Part shown: one piece after another, positions 1-6,265 of the stretch
How positions within the stretch are numbered: position 1 is the stretch's first letter
Layout of the letters: every line of letters begins with the position of its first letter
Assembly: GCA_003218345.1 (NCBI GenBank)
Contig: QHNF01000071.1
Coordinates: 1-6,668, forward strand
Reading direction: 5' to 3'
Source of the DNA: Verrucomicrobiota bacterium
Lineage (GTDB): Bacteria; Verrucomicrobiota; Verrucomicrobiia; Chthoniobacterales; UBA10450
DNA length: 6,668 bases
Notes under the pieces: model-generated
Database searches by the model: none
What the model was told of the DNA's origin: nothing
What the model saw: the letters and a program-made list of their open reading frames with translations, nothing else
Position numbers and translations under genes: made by a program

Positions 1-22
1 ATTCTCTCCGGATGACGCACAG

Positions 23-147
23 GTCTAACCAGGCGCTGCAGCCGACCGCTGTCCGGCGTTTTCTTTCGCTTCGAGTTCGCGAGAGGGTTTTTCATTGCAT
101 TGGCTGCCGCGCTGTCACCAGCGGTGGCTGAGCTTTTCTCGTTAGGC
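23..147 (+). other. attC site 1 (integron recombination site)
   Basis: The site opens with GTCTAAC (23-29), matching the R'' consensus RYYYAAC, and closes with GTTAGGC (141-147), matching the R' consensus GTTRRRY; the two boxes are near-complementary. Just inside, CTGCAGCCGACCGCT (36-50) can pair with AGCGGTGGCTGAG (120-132), leaving a few unpaired bases, as expected of the extrahelical bases that orient strand recognition in folded attC sites. The length of 125 bp lies in the range known for attC sites. Known integrases cut between the G and first T of R', here 141/142. This attC would belong to the cassette to the left, of which only bases 1-22 remain. The call rests on boxes and arm symmetry read by eye, not on a covariance model. 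Confidence 0.8.
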
Positions 148-761
148 ACAAAATTATGAAACTCAACCTTATACTGCCTCTGATTCTTATAGCGTTGGCT
201 AGCCAGCAATTGACCGCCGAAACACCGAAATCGATTGCTCAATCGTCACCCGAAAGCCTTGTTTCCGATCTTTATAAACTGGATGAAAAAAAACAGAGCC
301 CTTTTTCACAAACCAAAGATCATGGCTTGGTGACCAAATATTTTTCGGAACGCTTGGCGCAACTTATCTGGAAGGACGCGGTGAAGTCAAAAGGCGAAGT
401 GGGTGCTCTCGATGCCGATCCTCTTTACGACGCGCAAGACTTTGACATCAAAAAGTTCTCGCTTCGAAAATCCAAGTCCGAAAAAGACTCTGCCGAAGTG
501 ATCGCTTCGTTTGAAAACATGGGTCACAAAACTGAAATCACCTTTTCTCTTGTTCTTACAAAAACGGGTTGGAAAATTTCGGACATGAAGTATGCGGACG
601 GCAGGCATTTGGTTGGTCTTTTAAGTGGGAAGTAATTTTGTGCCTGACCAATCGCTCGAGCCAACCGCTGGCCGTTGTACTAAGAAAGTTGGGGTTGAGA
701 GATTATAGTTGAGAGTAAAGCAAAGCTCGCCCCCCGCCAACCGGGGCTGATCTTGTTCTCG
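142..761 (+). mobile_element. Integron gene cassette with one secreted-protein gene
   Basis: The segment runs from the expected crossover point in the R' box of attC 1 to the equivalent point in attC 2, giving a 620-bp unit of one gene plus its own attC at the 3' end. That is the classic cassette layout: the coding region starts 8 bases after the upstream attC, fills most of the unit, and stops 6 bases before the downstream attC. There is no room for a separate promoter, so expression probably depends on read-through from the left or on a weak internal signal. The coding part is visibly richer in A/T than the flanking hydrolase and sigma genes, which fits an acquired piece. No integrase gene or attI site is in the window, so mobility is inferred from structure. 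Confidence 0.75.
156..635 (+). CDS. Secreted DUF3828-like protein, cassette-encoded
   Basis: A 159-residue protein of unknown function. Residues 1-21 form a clear Sec signal peptide (MKLN, a hydrophobic stretch rich in Leu/Ile/Ala, then a likely cut near LTA-E), so it should be exported; there is no lipobox cysteine. The mature part resembles the DUF3828 / YbjP-like fold: an early Ser-Leu-Val-x-x-Leu-Tyr segment (about 34-41), a helix with tyrosine, phenylalanine and serine (about 62-66), an Asp-Ala-Asp-Pro-Leu-Tyr motif (86-91), then alternating strands ending in Gly-Trp-Lys-Ile-Ser-Asp-Met (137-143). The start follows the attC by 8 bases, as is usual for cassette genes, and no Shine-Dalgarno sequence is seen. 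It is the only gene of its cassette. The family assignment is from memory of motif spacing and is moderate; the reality of the gene is well supported. Confidence 0.82.
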   Translation: MKLNLILPLILIALASQQLTAETPKSIAQSSPESLVSDLYKLDEKKQSPFSQTKDHGLVTKYFSERLAQLIWKDAVKSKGEVGALDADPLYDAQDFDIKKFSLRKSKSEKDSAEVIASFENMGHKTEITFSLVLTKTGWKISDMKYADGRHLVGLLSGK

Positions 762-767
762 TTAGAC
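642..767 (+). other. attC site 2 (integron recombination site, partly diverged)
   Basis: It begins with GCCTGAC (642-648), one base off the RYYYAAC consensus, and ends with GTTAGAC (761-767), a full match to GTTRRRY. Over its first 28 bases it matches attC 1 at 21 positions without gaps, and both sites share TTCTCGTTAG at their right end. Total length is 126 bp against 125 bp for attC 1, although the centres are unrelated. Arm pairing is weaker: AGCC (659-662) against GGCT (745-748), with imperfect extension. It closes the cassette carrying the DUF3828-like gene and seems to be the last attC of the array, because non-cassette sequence (a gene on the opposite strand) follows 21 bases later. 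Confidence 0.7.
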
Positions 768-788
768 AATAAGCGGGTCGCGCCCCGA

Positions 789-2978
789 TCAATCCGGAAC
801 TTTGCCGCGCAACACAGTGAGCGAATACGGCGGCAGTTCATAGAATGAAGCCGCTTTTCGCGTAAAGCGCGCGGGGGGCAGGCTCCGGGTCAGATATCCG
901 TTCGGACCGTCATCGCGCCAGGCGTATTGCTCTCGCGAGAATTGAACTACCTCTACCTGGTCCGCAAAACGCGCGGGCTGCTGTCCGCCAGAAAATTTGA
1001 ATTCCACTGCGAGGTGGGCAGCGCGGTTCGGATGCTTGTTGATTGCAAGCAGGGCCCATTGTTTATCCGGGCGTCGCACTGCATAGACGCTGACAGCAGA
1101 TGATGACGTCGATTTGCGCTGTCGGACAGTTACGGGGAACATCGCGTGTAGTTCATCTGTGGGCTGCATCCATTCCTTCGTGATGATTTGGGCAGCATAG
1201 TAAGCGGACAGCCGGTTTAGCTGGTTATTGTCTGGATTCAACTGAAGCATCATTAGATTGCCCCAGGAGCACTTGAGCTCATCTTCGAGGTAGTTTGGCT
1301 CGTATTCGTATTGGTACGGCTTCGAGCCACCCAATGTCAGAAAAGTTCCAACCGTATCCGCGTTGAAAAGCGCGCCTTCAATATCCACTTCGGGGCGCCC
1401 CGCAAAGACCGAATAGCCGTATTCAGTCATCAGCCATGGAATTGTTGAGGGCACGCCATCGGCCCGCAAACTGGCCACCATGGTGCCGAGACGTTTTGGA
1501 ATTTCCAACAACTGCGGCGCCGCATCGGAGCACACGTCATCGAATGGATAGAACTCAAATGAGAAAAAATCGAATGGACATCCCGCAGTGCGGATGTGCT
1601 TCAGAAATCGATTCATCCACCAGCGATTTCTTGCTGCGTCAGGCCATGTGAGAAGTCGCGACTCGAAATTTTGCAGGCTTGGCCCTCCGAGTTTTAAACG
1701 CGGATTCAGCGCAGCGAGACGCCGAGCGACTCCGGCGTAAAGCGCGGCATAATCCTCTGGTGAAACCCATTGTCCATCGGGTTCTTCGCCCAACTCGACG
1801 CCTTCGAGAGAATATTGTCGTTTCAAGAGATAGCTGATCTCCGCTGTTGCGTTTTCCGGCGTGTCGTACAGGACGCCCACCGGCACGAGAACTGGCAAGC
1901 GATCGGTTAATTCACTTCTGAGAATGAAATCCAAACCCGGCTGCTCGACTTTATAGTCGATGTCCGCGGCTCGATGCCAGGGATCGGTCGATGATACATA
2001 GATCATCGTCTGCTCGTATCGACCCGGTGCGTGACGAGCGTAATCATAAAAGCGATCATCATCATCGACGTTTCCGAGCTCAATCTCGCAAATCGCAAAT
2101 CCAAGCCGATCGCGGATATCGTCCAAGACTTGTGCGCTGTTTCGCGAGCTGCGCTTCATTAGAATTCGGATGAACCGAATCAAAAGAGGCTTGGCGCATA
2201 GCCGGACTGACTCAGTGCCGCCGACGCTGTGACCGACTGCGCCCTGTGGGAAAAGACGCCATTCATCTTTTTTACTGCTATGCAGATGCATCGGATCGCT
2301 CCCGCTCCAGTATTCCACGCTGTACTGCTCGGCGTACGGCGTGCCCCAGTGAATCCGAATGGAGTTAATCGGTTTTATTGCGCCCAAATCGATCACCACC
2401 CACTGCGGATGCGCGTCCTCTGCCTCGCCGGTAAAGTGCGAATCGAGGTAAGGATTGCTCTTCCAAAATGAATGTTCGTCACCGTCAGCGATGCGCGAAT
2501 AGCCGTCATCGTTTGCCTGATCGATTGTGTTACCACGTCGCGGCAAACGATAGCCGTAAGAAAGATTAATCGACTCAACAACTGAATCATCCGAGGTCCA
2601 ATATCCGCGCTGATGAAGCGGATCGCTCCACGTGCCCCGCGGGTTCCAATGCCAAACTTCACCCGCAAGCTCACTGCGCAGCCGATACGTCAGCGGACCG
2701 AACCCAGCTGACCGCATTTCCGCGATGTTCCTATCGGTAAACATCCGAGCACATTCGCCTTGCTCATGACCGTCTACACCCGCGCCCAGAGCCTGTATTG
2801 GATTGATCCTGTTAACCGGCCGATCGGCATGGACGGTTACGTCGAACGTATTTTCTTCGCGAACACCGGGGCGACCAGCTAGCAACTCCTCGGTCAGAAT
2901 GGTGTGGAATATGAGAGCACTCATCAAAGCAGGCACATACGAGTTTTTCAGCCGGCAGTTTTTCATTGAGAACCGCAT
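789..2978 (-). CDS. Secreted clan GH-A-like glycoside hydrolase with inserted discoidin domain
   Basis: A 729-residue protein with a putative N-terminal signal sequence (basic start, hydrophobic core about residues 17-28). Residues 45-135 look like the first part of a (beta/alpha)8 barrel. Residues about 140-302 resemble an F5/8 type C (discoidin/CBM32-like) module, with the typical WVVIDLG strand (193-199) and a closing AICEIELG (295-302). The barrel then resumes: LGEEPDG (396-402) places a Glu (E399) where clan GH-A enzymes have the acid/base, and MTEYG (517-521) supplies the likely nucleophile E519. The C-terminal 120 residues look like the beta-sandwich common in GH30/GH39/GH51-type enzymes. 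The substrate cannot be named. The start at 2978 is the longest; ATG at 2966 (Met5) is an equally good alternative, and neither has a Shine-Dalgarno sequence. It is divergent from the GH26-like gene, suggesting joint use on one polysaccharide. Confidence 0.85.
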   Translation of the reverse strand: MRFSMKNCRLKNSYVPALMSALIFHTILTEELLAGRPGVREENTFDVTVHADRPVNRINPIQALGAGVDGHEQGECARMFTDRNIAEMRSAGFGPLTYRLRSELAGEVWHWNPRGTWSDPLHQRGYWTSDDSVVESINLSYGYRLPRRGNTIDQANDDGYSRIADGDEHSFWKSNPYLDSHFTGEAEDAHPQWVVIDLGAIKPINSIRIHWGTPYAEQYSVEYWSGSDPMHLHSSKKDEWRLFPQGAVGHSVGGTESVRLCAKPLLIRFIRILMKRSSRNSAQVLDDIRDRLGFAICEIELGNVDDDDRFYDYARHAPGRYEQTMIYVSSTDPWHRAADIDYKVEQPGLDFILRSELTDRLPVLVPVGVLYDTPENATAEISYLLKRQYSLEGVELGEEPDGQWVSPEDYAALYAGVARRLAALNPRLKLGGPSLQNFESRLLTWPDAARNRWWMNRFLKHIRTAGCPFDFFSFEFYPFDDVCSDAAPQLLEIPKRLGTMVASLRADGVPSTIPWLMTEYGYSVFAGRPEVDIEGALFNADTVGTFLTLGGSKPYQYEYEPNYLEDELKCSWGNLMMLQLNPDNNQLNRLSAYYAAQIITKEWMQPTDELHAMFPVTVRQRKSTSSSAVSVYAVRRPDKQWALLAINKHPNRAAHLAVEFKFSGGQQPARFADQVEVVQFSREQYAWRDDGPNGYLTRSLPPARFTRKAASFYELPPYSLTVLRGKVPD

Positions 2979-3051
2979 CGCGCGTAATAATGAGAGATGA
3001 AGTGAAAGTAATTAAGCAGCCTTTGCACAAGCGCCACGCCTGCGCTGCAAC
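2979..3051. promoter_or_regulatory. Divergent intergenic region between two hydrolase genes
   Basis: This 73-bp spacer must hold the promoters and leaders of both divergent hydrolase genes unless they lie inside the opposite coding regions. It contains a short A/T-rich stretch (about 2985-3014, with TAATAA and AATTAA). I found no convincing -35/-10 pair at normal spacing and no clear inverted-repeat operator. Placement as a shared control region is inferred from gene orientation. Confidence 0.4.
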
Positions 3052-4221
3052 GTGATGACCACCTCATCTTTTGCAGAGAATTTCCGGCGTCGCACGCGCA
3101 TGGATGCGGTTTTTGGAGTGGTCCTCGTAGCATCGAGTTTAGCGCTAATCGGATGCCACCAGCACATCGCACTCCAGCAAGTTGATCCTAACGGTCCAGT
3201 CGAGGTGGTGATACCCGAACATGGCGCGTACACCGGCGCGTTCATGGATTTTGGCGACGAGGAAGACGACGTGACATTGGAAACGATAGAAGATTTCGAG
3301 CAGATGGTGGGCAAACATCAAGCCATCATTGCGTCGTCGAGTTATTGGGGAGAACAAAATTTTCCCGCGGACAATCTCAATGTCATTTGGCGGCACGGCT
3401 CGTGGCCGCTAGTTTTTTGGTCGCCCTGGGACAAGCCCTATGAAGAAGATCACGGGCCGGACAAGTTCAATTTAAACGAGATCATCGCAGGCAAGTGGGA
3501 CGCGTACATCAATAAGTGGGCGGACGCCGCCCGTGATTTTGGTCATCCCATGATCGTAGTATTCGGCGTTGAAATGAATGGGACGTGGTTCCCGTGGTCG
3601 GGAAGGTATTACGGTGGCGCGGAGTGGGACAAAGAGCGCAACAATTGGAAAGGGCCGGAAACATTTCGCACCGCCTATCGCCATGTGGTGGATCGCGTCC
3701 GCGCACGTGGCGCTTCTAACATCAAGTGGATGTTTCACACGAACAATTATCCGTATCCGTACGAAACCTGGAACTGTGCAGCGGCTTACTATCCCGGTTC
3801 CGACTACGTCGATTGGCTTGGCCTGAGCGTTTACGGGCAGCAATATAAAGACGAACCGAATCCGGACATTCCGTCACTCGTGAGCTGGCCGTATGAGGAA
3901 ATGTGCAGGCTCGATCCGCACAAGCCAATTATGATTGCCGAGTGGGCGACGGGTGAGTTTCCGCTAATGACAGCCGAGCCCGACGCGATGCACAAACCCG
4001 CGTGGATCAAGCAAGGATTGGAACTTTTTCGCACTCGATACCCGCGCATCAAAGCGGCGCTTTACTGGCATGAGCGCTGGCAAAACGCTGACGGATCTTA
4101 CAGCAACCTGCGGGTCAACTCTTCCGTGGAATCGCTCCAAGCCTATCGTGAGGGCGTCGCAAATCCGAATTGGCTGGGCGATTTGATTCTGCGAGCGCTG
4201 CCGAATTCGAAACCGAAATGA
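3052..4221 (+). CDS. GH26-like (beta-mannanase family) lipoprotein
   Basis: A 389-residue protein with a lipoprotein signal: an Arg-rich n-region (12-16), a hydrophobic core, and lipobox Leu-Ile-Gly-Cys with Cys35 as the lipidation site, so it is probably anchored to a membrane and faces outward. The catalytic domain spans about residues 55-370. FGVEMNGTWFPWSG (171-184) matches the GH26 acid/base region, E174 being the proton donor; IMIAEWATGE (293-302) carries the likely nucleophile E297. Family members cleave beta-1,4-mannan, and some act on other beta-glycans. The residue before E174 is Val, where mannanases usually have His, so specificity may differ. The frame opens at GTG 3052 followed by ATG 3055; ATG at 3100 (Met17) would give a more usual 19-residue lipoprotein signal and may be the true start. 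It is divergent from the other hydrolase gene. Confidence 0.88.
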   Translation: MMTTSSFAENFRRRTRMDAVFGVVLVASSLALIGCHQHIALQQVDPNGPVEVVIPEHGAYTGAFMDFGDEEDDVTLETIEDFEQMVGKHQAIIASSSYWGEQNFPADNLNVIWRHGSWPLVFWSPWDKPYEEDHGPDKFNLNEIIAGKWDAYINKWADAARDFGHPMIVVFGVEMNGTWFPWSGRYYGGAEWDKERNNWKGPETFRTAYRHVVDRVRARGASNIKWMFHTNNYPYPYETWNCAAAYYPGSDYVDWLGLSVYGQQYKDEPNPDIPSLVSWPYEEMCRLDPHKPIMIAEWATGEFPLMTAEPDAMHKPAWIKQGLELFRTRYPRIKAALYWHERWQNADGSYSNLRVNSSVESLQAYREGVANPNWLGDLILRALPNSKPK

Positions 4222-4320
4222 CCACCTCGATAGGATCCGCCGTGGAAACTGTAGGGCAGGCGCTCAGCCTGGCACTCCTCGTTTCGCCAATCCCAAACGC
4301 ATTCGGGGTTGCGCCCATAA
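4222..4320. other. Convergent intergenic region, no clear terminator
   Basis: This 99-bp gap separates the 3' ends of the GH26-like gene and the NTF2-like gene. Two small inverted repeats are present: CAGGC/GCCTG with a 5-base loop (4257-4271), and AATCCC/GGGGTT with a 10-base loop and one G-T pair (4289-4310). Neither is followed by a T-run on either strand, so no intrinsic terminator is called. Confidence 0.4.
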
Positions 4321-5199
4321 TTATTTTTTCTCAGCCGGCGCGTTCTTCTGAAAATCGAGAGCTAGTTTCCAGGCGCCATCGGACTCGAGCCGCCAAATGC
4401 AAAGATAGATGCCGCGTTTATTGGCGTCGTCATTGTCGCTCGTGTATTCGCCATATTCGTAAGCGAGATCAATCGGGGTACTTGTGCCCGCGCCTAGTGG
4501 CGCGCGGGTCGTTTTTGCATTTTTTTCACCAAACATTTTTTTGGTAGCCGTCTTGCCAACAGCGGGAAGCTGGCCGCTGCGATAAACGCGAATATCGTTG
4601 CTGGCACTATCAATGATTGCGTCGCCTTCATTTTCCTTGAGCGATTTTGCAAAGGTGTGCTGTGTTTTGTCCAGATCGGCGCTCGCAGATTCGGGATGAA
4701 CGAGGGGAAAGTTTGGAACGCATATTCTAGTTTCGGTCTCCGCTTCTTGCGGTTGCGGATGGTTCAAGCCAACATCGAGAGCGATTTTCCACACGCCGTT
4801 CGCGTTCTTTTGCCAGATAGTGACAAACTGGCCGAACGCATCCGGCTTTTCCGCATCACGCGATTTCCTGTATTCCGATGGCCCTGTCGTATAACCGAGC
4901 TCACCACTCCGCGAGATCGACGCGAAGATCGGTCGCCAGGTTATGACCGAATCCTCTTTTGCTTCCCGCCAGAATTTTTTGCCGTTGACCGCATTGGGCG
5001 CGAAGATTACCGCATCGTCGGCAAGGACAGAGATGGATGCTTCGCGAAATCCTTTTTCGCCGGCAAGTTTGGCGTAAGCCTTTTCCGCAGCGATGAGTGA
5101 ACCGACGGCTTTCTCAAGATCGGCATCTGCCGCTCGAGCGTCTGCAATGGCCAGCCACGCGACGAACACGAAAAATTTCGATGAGCTAGACAAAATCAT
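4321..5199 (-). CDS. Exported protein with two NTF2/SnoaL-like repeats
   Basis: A 292-residue protein from ATG 5199. Residues 1-23 form a Sec signal peptide (Lys8, then FFVFVAWLAIADARA-A). The mature protein contains two related halves, about 35-149 and 175-288. Each ends in the hallmark strand of DUF4440/SnoaL-like members of the NTF2 superfamily: GVWKIALDV (135-143) and GAWKLALDF (275-283). Each half opens with a helix and an acidic turn before a strand (for example DDAVIFAPN, 61-69). This fold often forms a small pocket for binding or catalysis, but no conserved catalytic set is evident, so no activity is assigned. The frame stays open upstream to 5352, but that extension would cover the sigma gene start and lacks a signal peptide, so the internal start is preferred. 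It is head to head with the sigma operon, 40 bases apart, and could share control with it. Confidence 0.82.
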   Translation of the reverse strand: MILSSSSKFFVFVAWLAIADARAADADLEKAVGSLIAAEKAYAKLAGEKGFREASISVLADDAVIFAPNAVNGKKFWREAKEDSVITWRPIFASISRSGELGYTTGPSEYRKSRDAEKPDAFGQFVTIWQKNANGVWKIALDVGLNHPQPQEAETETRICVPNFPLVHPESASADLDKTQHTFAKSLKENEGDAIIDSASNDIRVYRSGQLPAVGKTATKKMFGEKNAKTTRAPLGAGTSTPIDLAYEYGEYTSDNDDANKRGIYLCIWRLESDGAWKLALDFQKNAPAEKK

Positions 5200-5239
5200 T
5201 CGTTGGCGACGTCTTGAACATAAAGACCGTGAAAAGGTC
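5200..5239. promoter_or_regulatory. Short divergent spacer before the sigma factor gene
   Basis: Only 40 bases separate the chosen starts of the NTF2-like gene (minus) and the sigma gene (plus), so promoters for one or both must overlap coding sequence. Just before the sigma ATG, GAAAAGG (5231-5237) could serve as a weak ribosome binding site. GACC (5225-5228) and GGTC (5236-5239) can form a 4-bp stem with a 7-base loop that would cover it. No confident -35/-10 pair was found. Confidence 0.35.
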
Positions 5240-5731
5240 ATGGAGAATATCGCCAGCCATGAGGATTGGAAGAGTTGTTTTTCTGAAGTCGCTCCCGGAC
5301 TGCTGCTGTTCGCCCGGCAATGGGTGCAATCGGCGGCCGACGCGGAAGACATTGTTCAGGAAGCCTTCGTTAAGTTTTGGCGACGCAACCACAAGATTGC
5401 AAACCGGCCTCTGCTTTACGCTGCCGTGCGTTCCATCGCTCTCGATGTTATCCGTCGCGACAGACGCCGCGCTCGGCGCGAGGCCAGCGTCTTTGCCGAA
5501 GCCGAGCCTGCCATCGATCCGCAGTTTGAACTTGAAGACGACACGCAATCCGCGCTTGCCGCGGCAGTGGATTCTTTGCCACACGATCAACGCGAGGTGC
5601 TCGTATTGAAAATCTGGAACGAGCTTACTTTTAGCGAAATCGCACGTGCGCTGGACATTTCTCAAAACACAGCCGCATCGCGTTACCGCTACGCCTTGGC
5701 CAGCCTGAGGAAAAGTTTGCAACCGCAATGA
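5240..5731 (+). CDS. ECF-type RNA polymerase sigma factor
   Basis: A 163-residue sigma factor of the extracytoplasmic function group, carrying only regions 2 and 4. Region 2 covers about residues 10-80, with the AEDIVQEAFVKFWR core-binding helix (35-48) and the basic DVIRRDRRRARRE segment (69-81). An acidic linker (about 86-102) leads to region 4 (about 106-160), where LPHDQREVLVLKIW (113-126) and the helix-turn-helix FSEIARALDISQNTAASRYR (131-150) would read the -35 element. It should direct polymerase to a dedicated promoter set. The start at 5240 has a weak upstream AAGG and begins just before the conserved domain; the frame is open to 5093, but the extra residues look like antisense of the neighbouring signal peptide region. 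The downstream membrane protein gene overlaps by ATGA, implying coupled translation. Confidence 0.93.
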   Translation: MENIASHEDWKSCFSEVAPGLLLFARQWVQSAADAEDIVQEAFVKFWRRNHKIANRPLLYAAVRSIALDVIRRDRRRARREASVFAEAEPAIDPQFELEDDTQSALAAAVDSLPHDQREVLVLKIWNELTFSEIARALDISQNTAASRYRYALASLRKSLQPQ

Positions 5732-6249
5732 ACGATTTCTCCGAGCTCGAGAATGAACTGAGAAAACTGCGCCCTGCGTCGCCTTCGCCGATTCTTCCTG
5801 AGCGAGTAGAAGAAGCCATGCTGGAGAATTGTAGGGTGTTTGCCGCGGCGGACGCCCGCTTCATGGCCAAATGGCGTTGGCGTTTCATAGGAGCGCCCCA
5901 CAAACTTGCGCTCGGCTTCGGTCTCGCAGCCGCGGCAGTCTTGCTTTTGCTTGCGCAAATTAGCAGGGAAGAAAGAGGATCTGCGGCCAAGGAAAGTGCG
6001 CCCGTTTCCTCTGTAATGGCGACAAGACCGACTTCTGCCAACGAATTTATCCCCGCCGGCGCGACGCAGGTCGTTTACAACCCACGCGATGAGGGACTGC
6101 GTTTTGCCGACGGCTCGCAGCAACCGCTGCGGCGGCTTCGCTACCAGACGCACCAGACATGGCAGTGGCGTAATCCGACTACCGGCGCATCGCTTCGCGT
6201 CTCTTACCCTAGCGAGGAAGTCGTCCTCGTTCCGGTTTCGGGCCAATGA
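5728..6249 (+). CDS. Single-span membrane protein, possible anti-sigma factor
   Basis: A 173-residue protein not recognised as a named family. Residues 1-58 would be cytoplasmic, starting with a charged helical stretch (SELENELRKL) and a Pro-rich turn; residues 59-78 form one strong transmembrane segment (Leu/Ala/Val-rich); residues 79-173 would lie outside the membrane and end in a probable beta-rich part with several Trp, Tyr and Val residues. Its ATG overlaps the sigma stop codon (ATGA, 5728-5731), so the two are almost certainly co-translated. Genes in this position after ECF sigma genes very often encode anti-sigma factors, and the topology fits. However, the cytoplasmic part has a single Cys (C35) and no HxxxCxxC zinc-binding motif, so it is not a standard ZAS-type anti-sigma. 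The function is inferred from context only. Confidence 0.8.
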   Translation: MNDFSELENELRKLRPASPSPILPERVEEAMLENCRVFAAADARFMAKWRWRFIGAPHKLALGFGLAAAAVLLLLAQISREERGSAAKESAPVSSVMATRPTSANEFIPAGATQVVYNPRDEGLRFADGSQQPLRRLRYQTHQTWQWRNPTTGASLRVSYPSEEVVLVPVSGQ

Positions 6250-6265
6250 TTCACGAACCAAGATC

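Noticed and set aside
1..22. Possible end of an upstream cassette gene (a frame ending ILSG with TGA at 13-15, eight bases before attC 1).
   Set aside because: The position fits cassette structure, but only four codons are visible, so a coding call cannot be supported.
12..132. Open frame through attC 1 that starts at ATG 12 and includes SNQALQPTA.
   Set aside because: It lies almost wholly inside the recombination site; translated attC tails like this are common annotation artefacts, and no independent coding signal is seen.
2966..2990. TTGAGA followed by TAATAA as a possible promoter for the GH26-like gene.
   Set aside because: The spacer is only 13 bases, too short for a normal -35/-10 pair.
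4257..4310. Two short inverted repeats as a terminator between convergent genes.
   Set aside because: The stems are only 5-6 bp and lack a T-run on either strand.
4170..4547. Plus-strand open frame of 125 codons across the convergent junction.
   Set aside because: It overlaps the 3' ends of two well-supported genes and shows no recognisable protein features.
4657..5100. Plus-strand open frame of 147 codons.
   Set aside because: It is antisense to the NTF2-like gene, whose signal peptide and duplicated motifs make it the real coding strand.
5093..5239. N-terminal extension of the sigma factor up to 5093.
   Set aside because: The added residues are low-complexity and antisense to the neighbouring gene's signal peptide; ECF sigma factors normally begin close to region 2.
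5200..5352. N-terminal extension of the NTF2-like gene up to 5352.
   Set aside because: It would run antisense over the start of the sigma gene, and the internal Met at 5199 gives a clean signal peptide.
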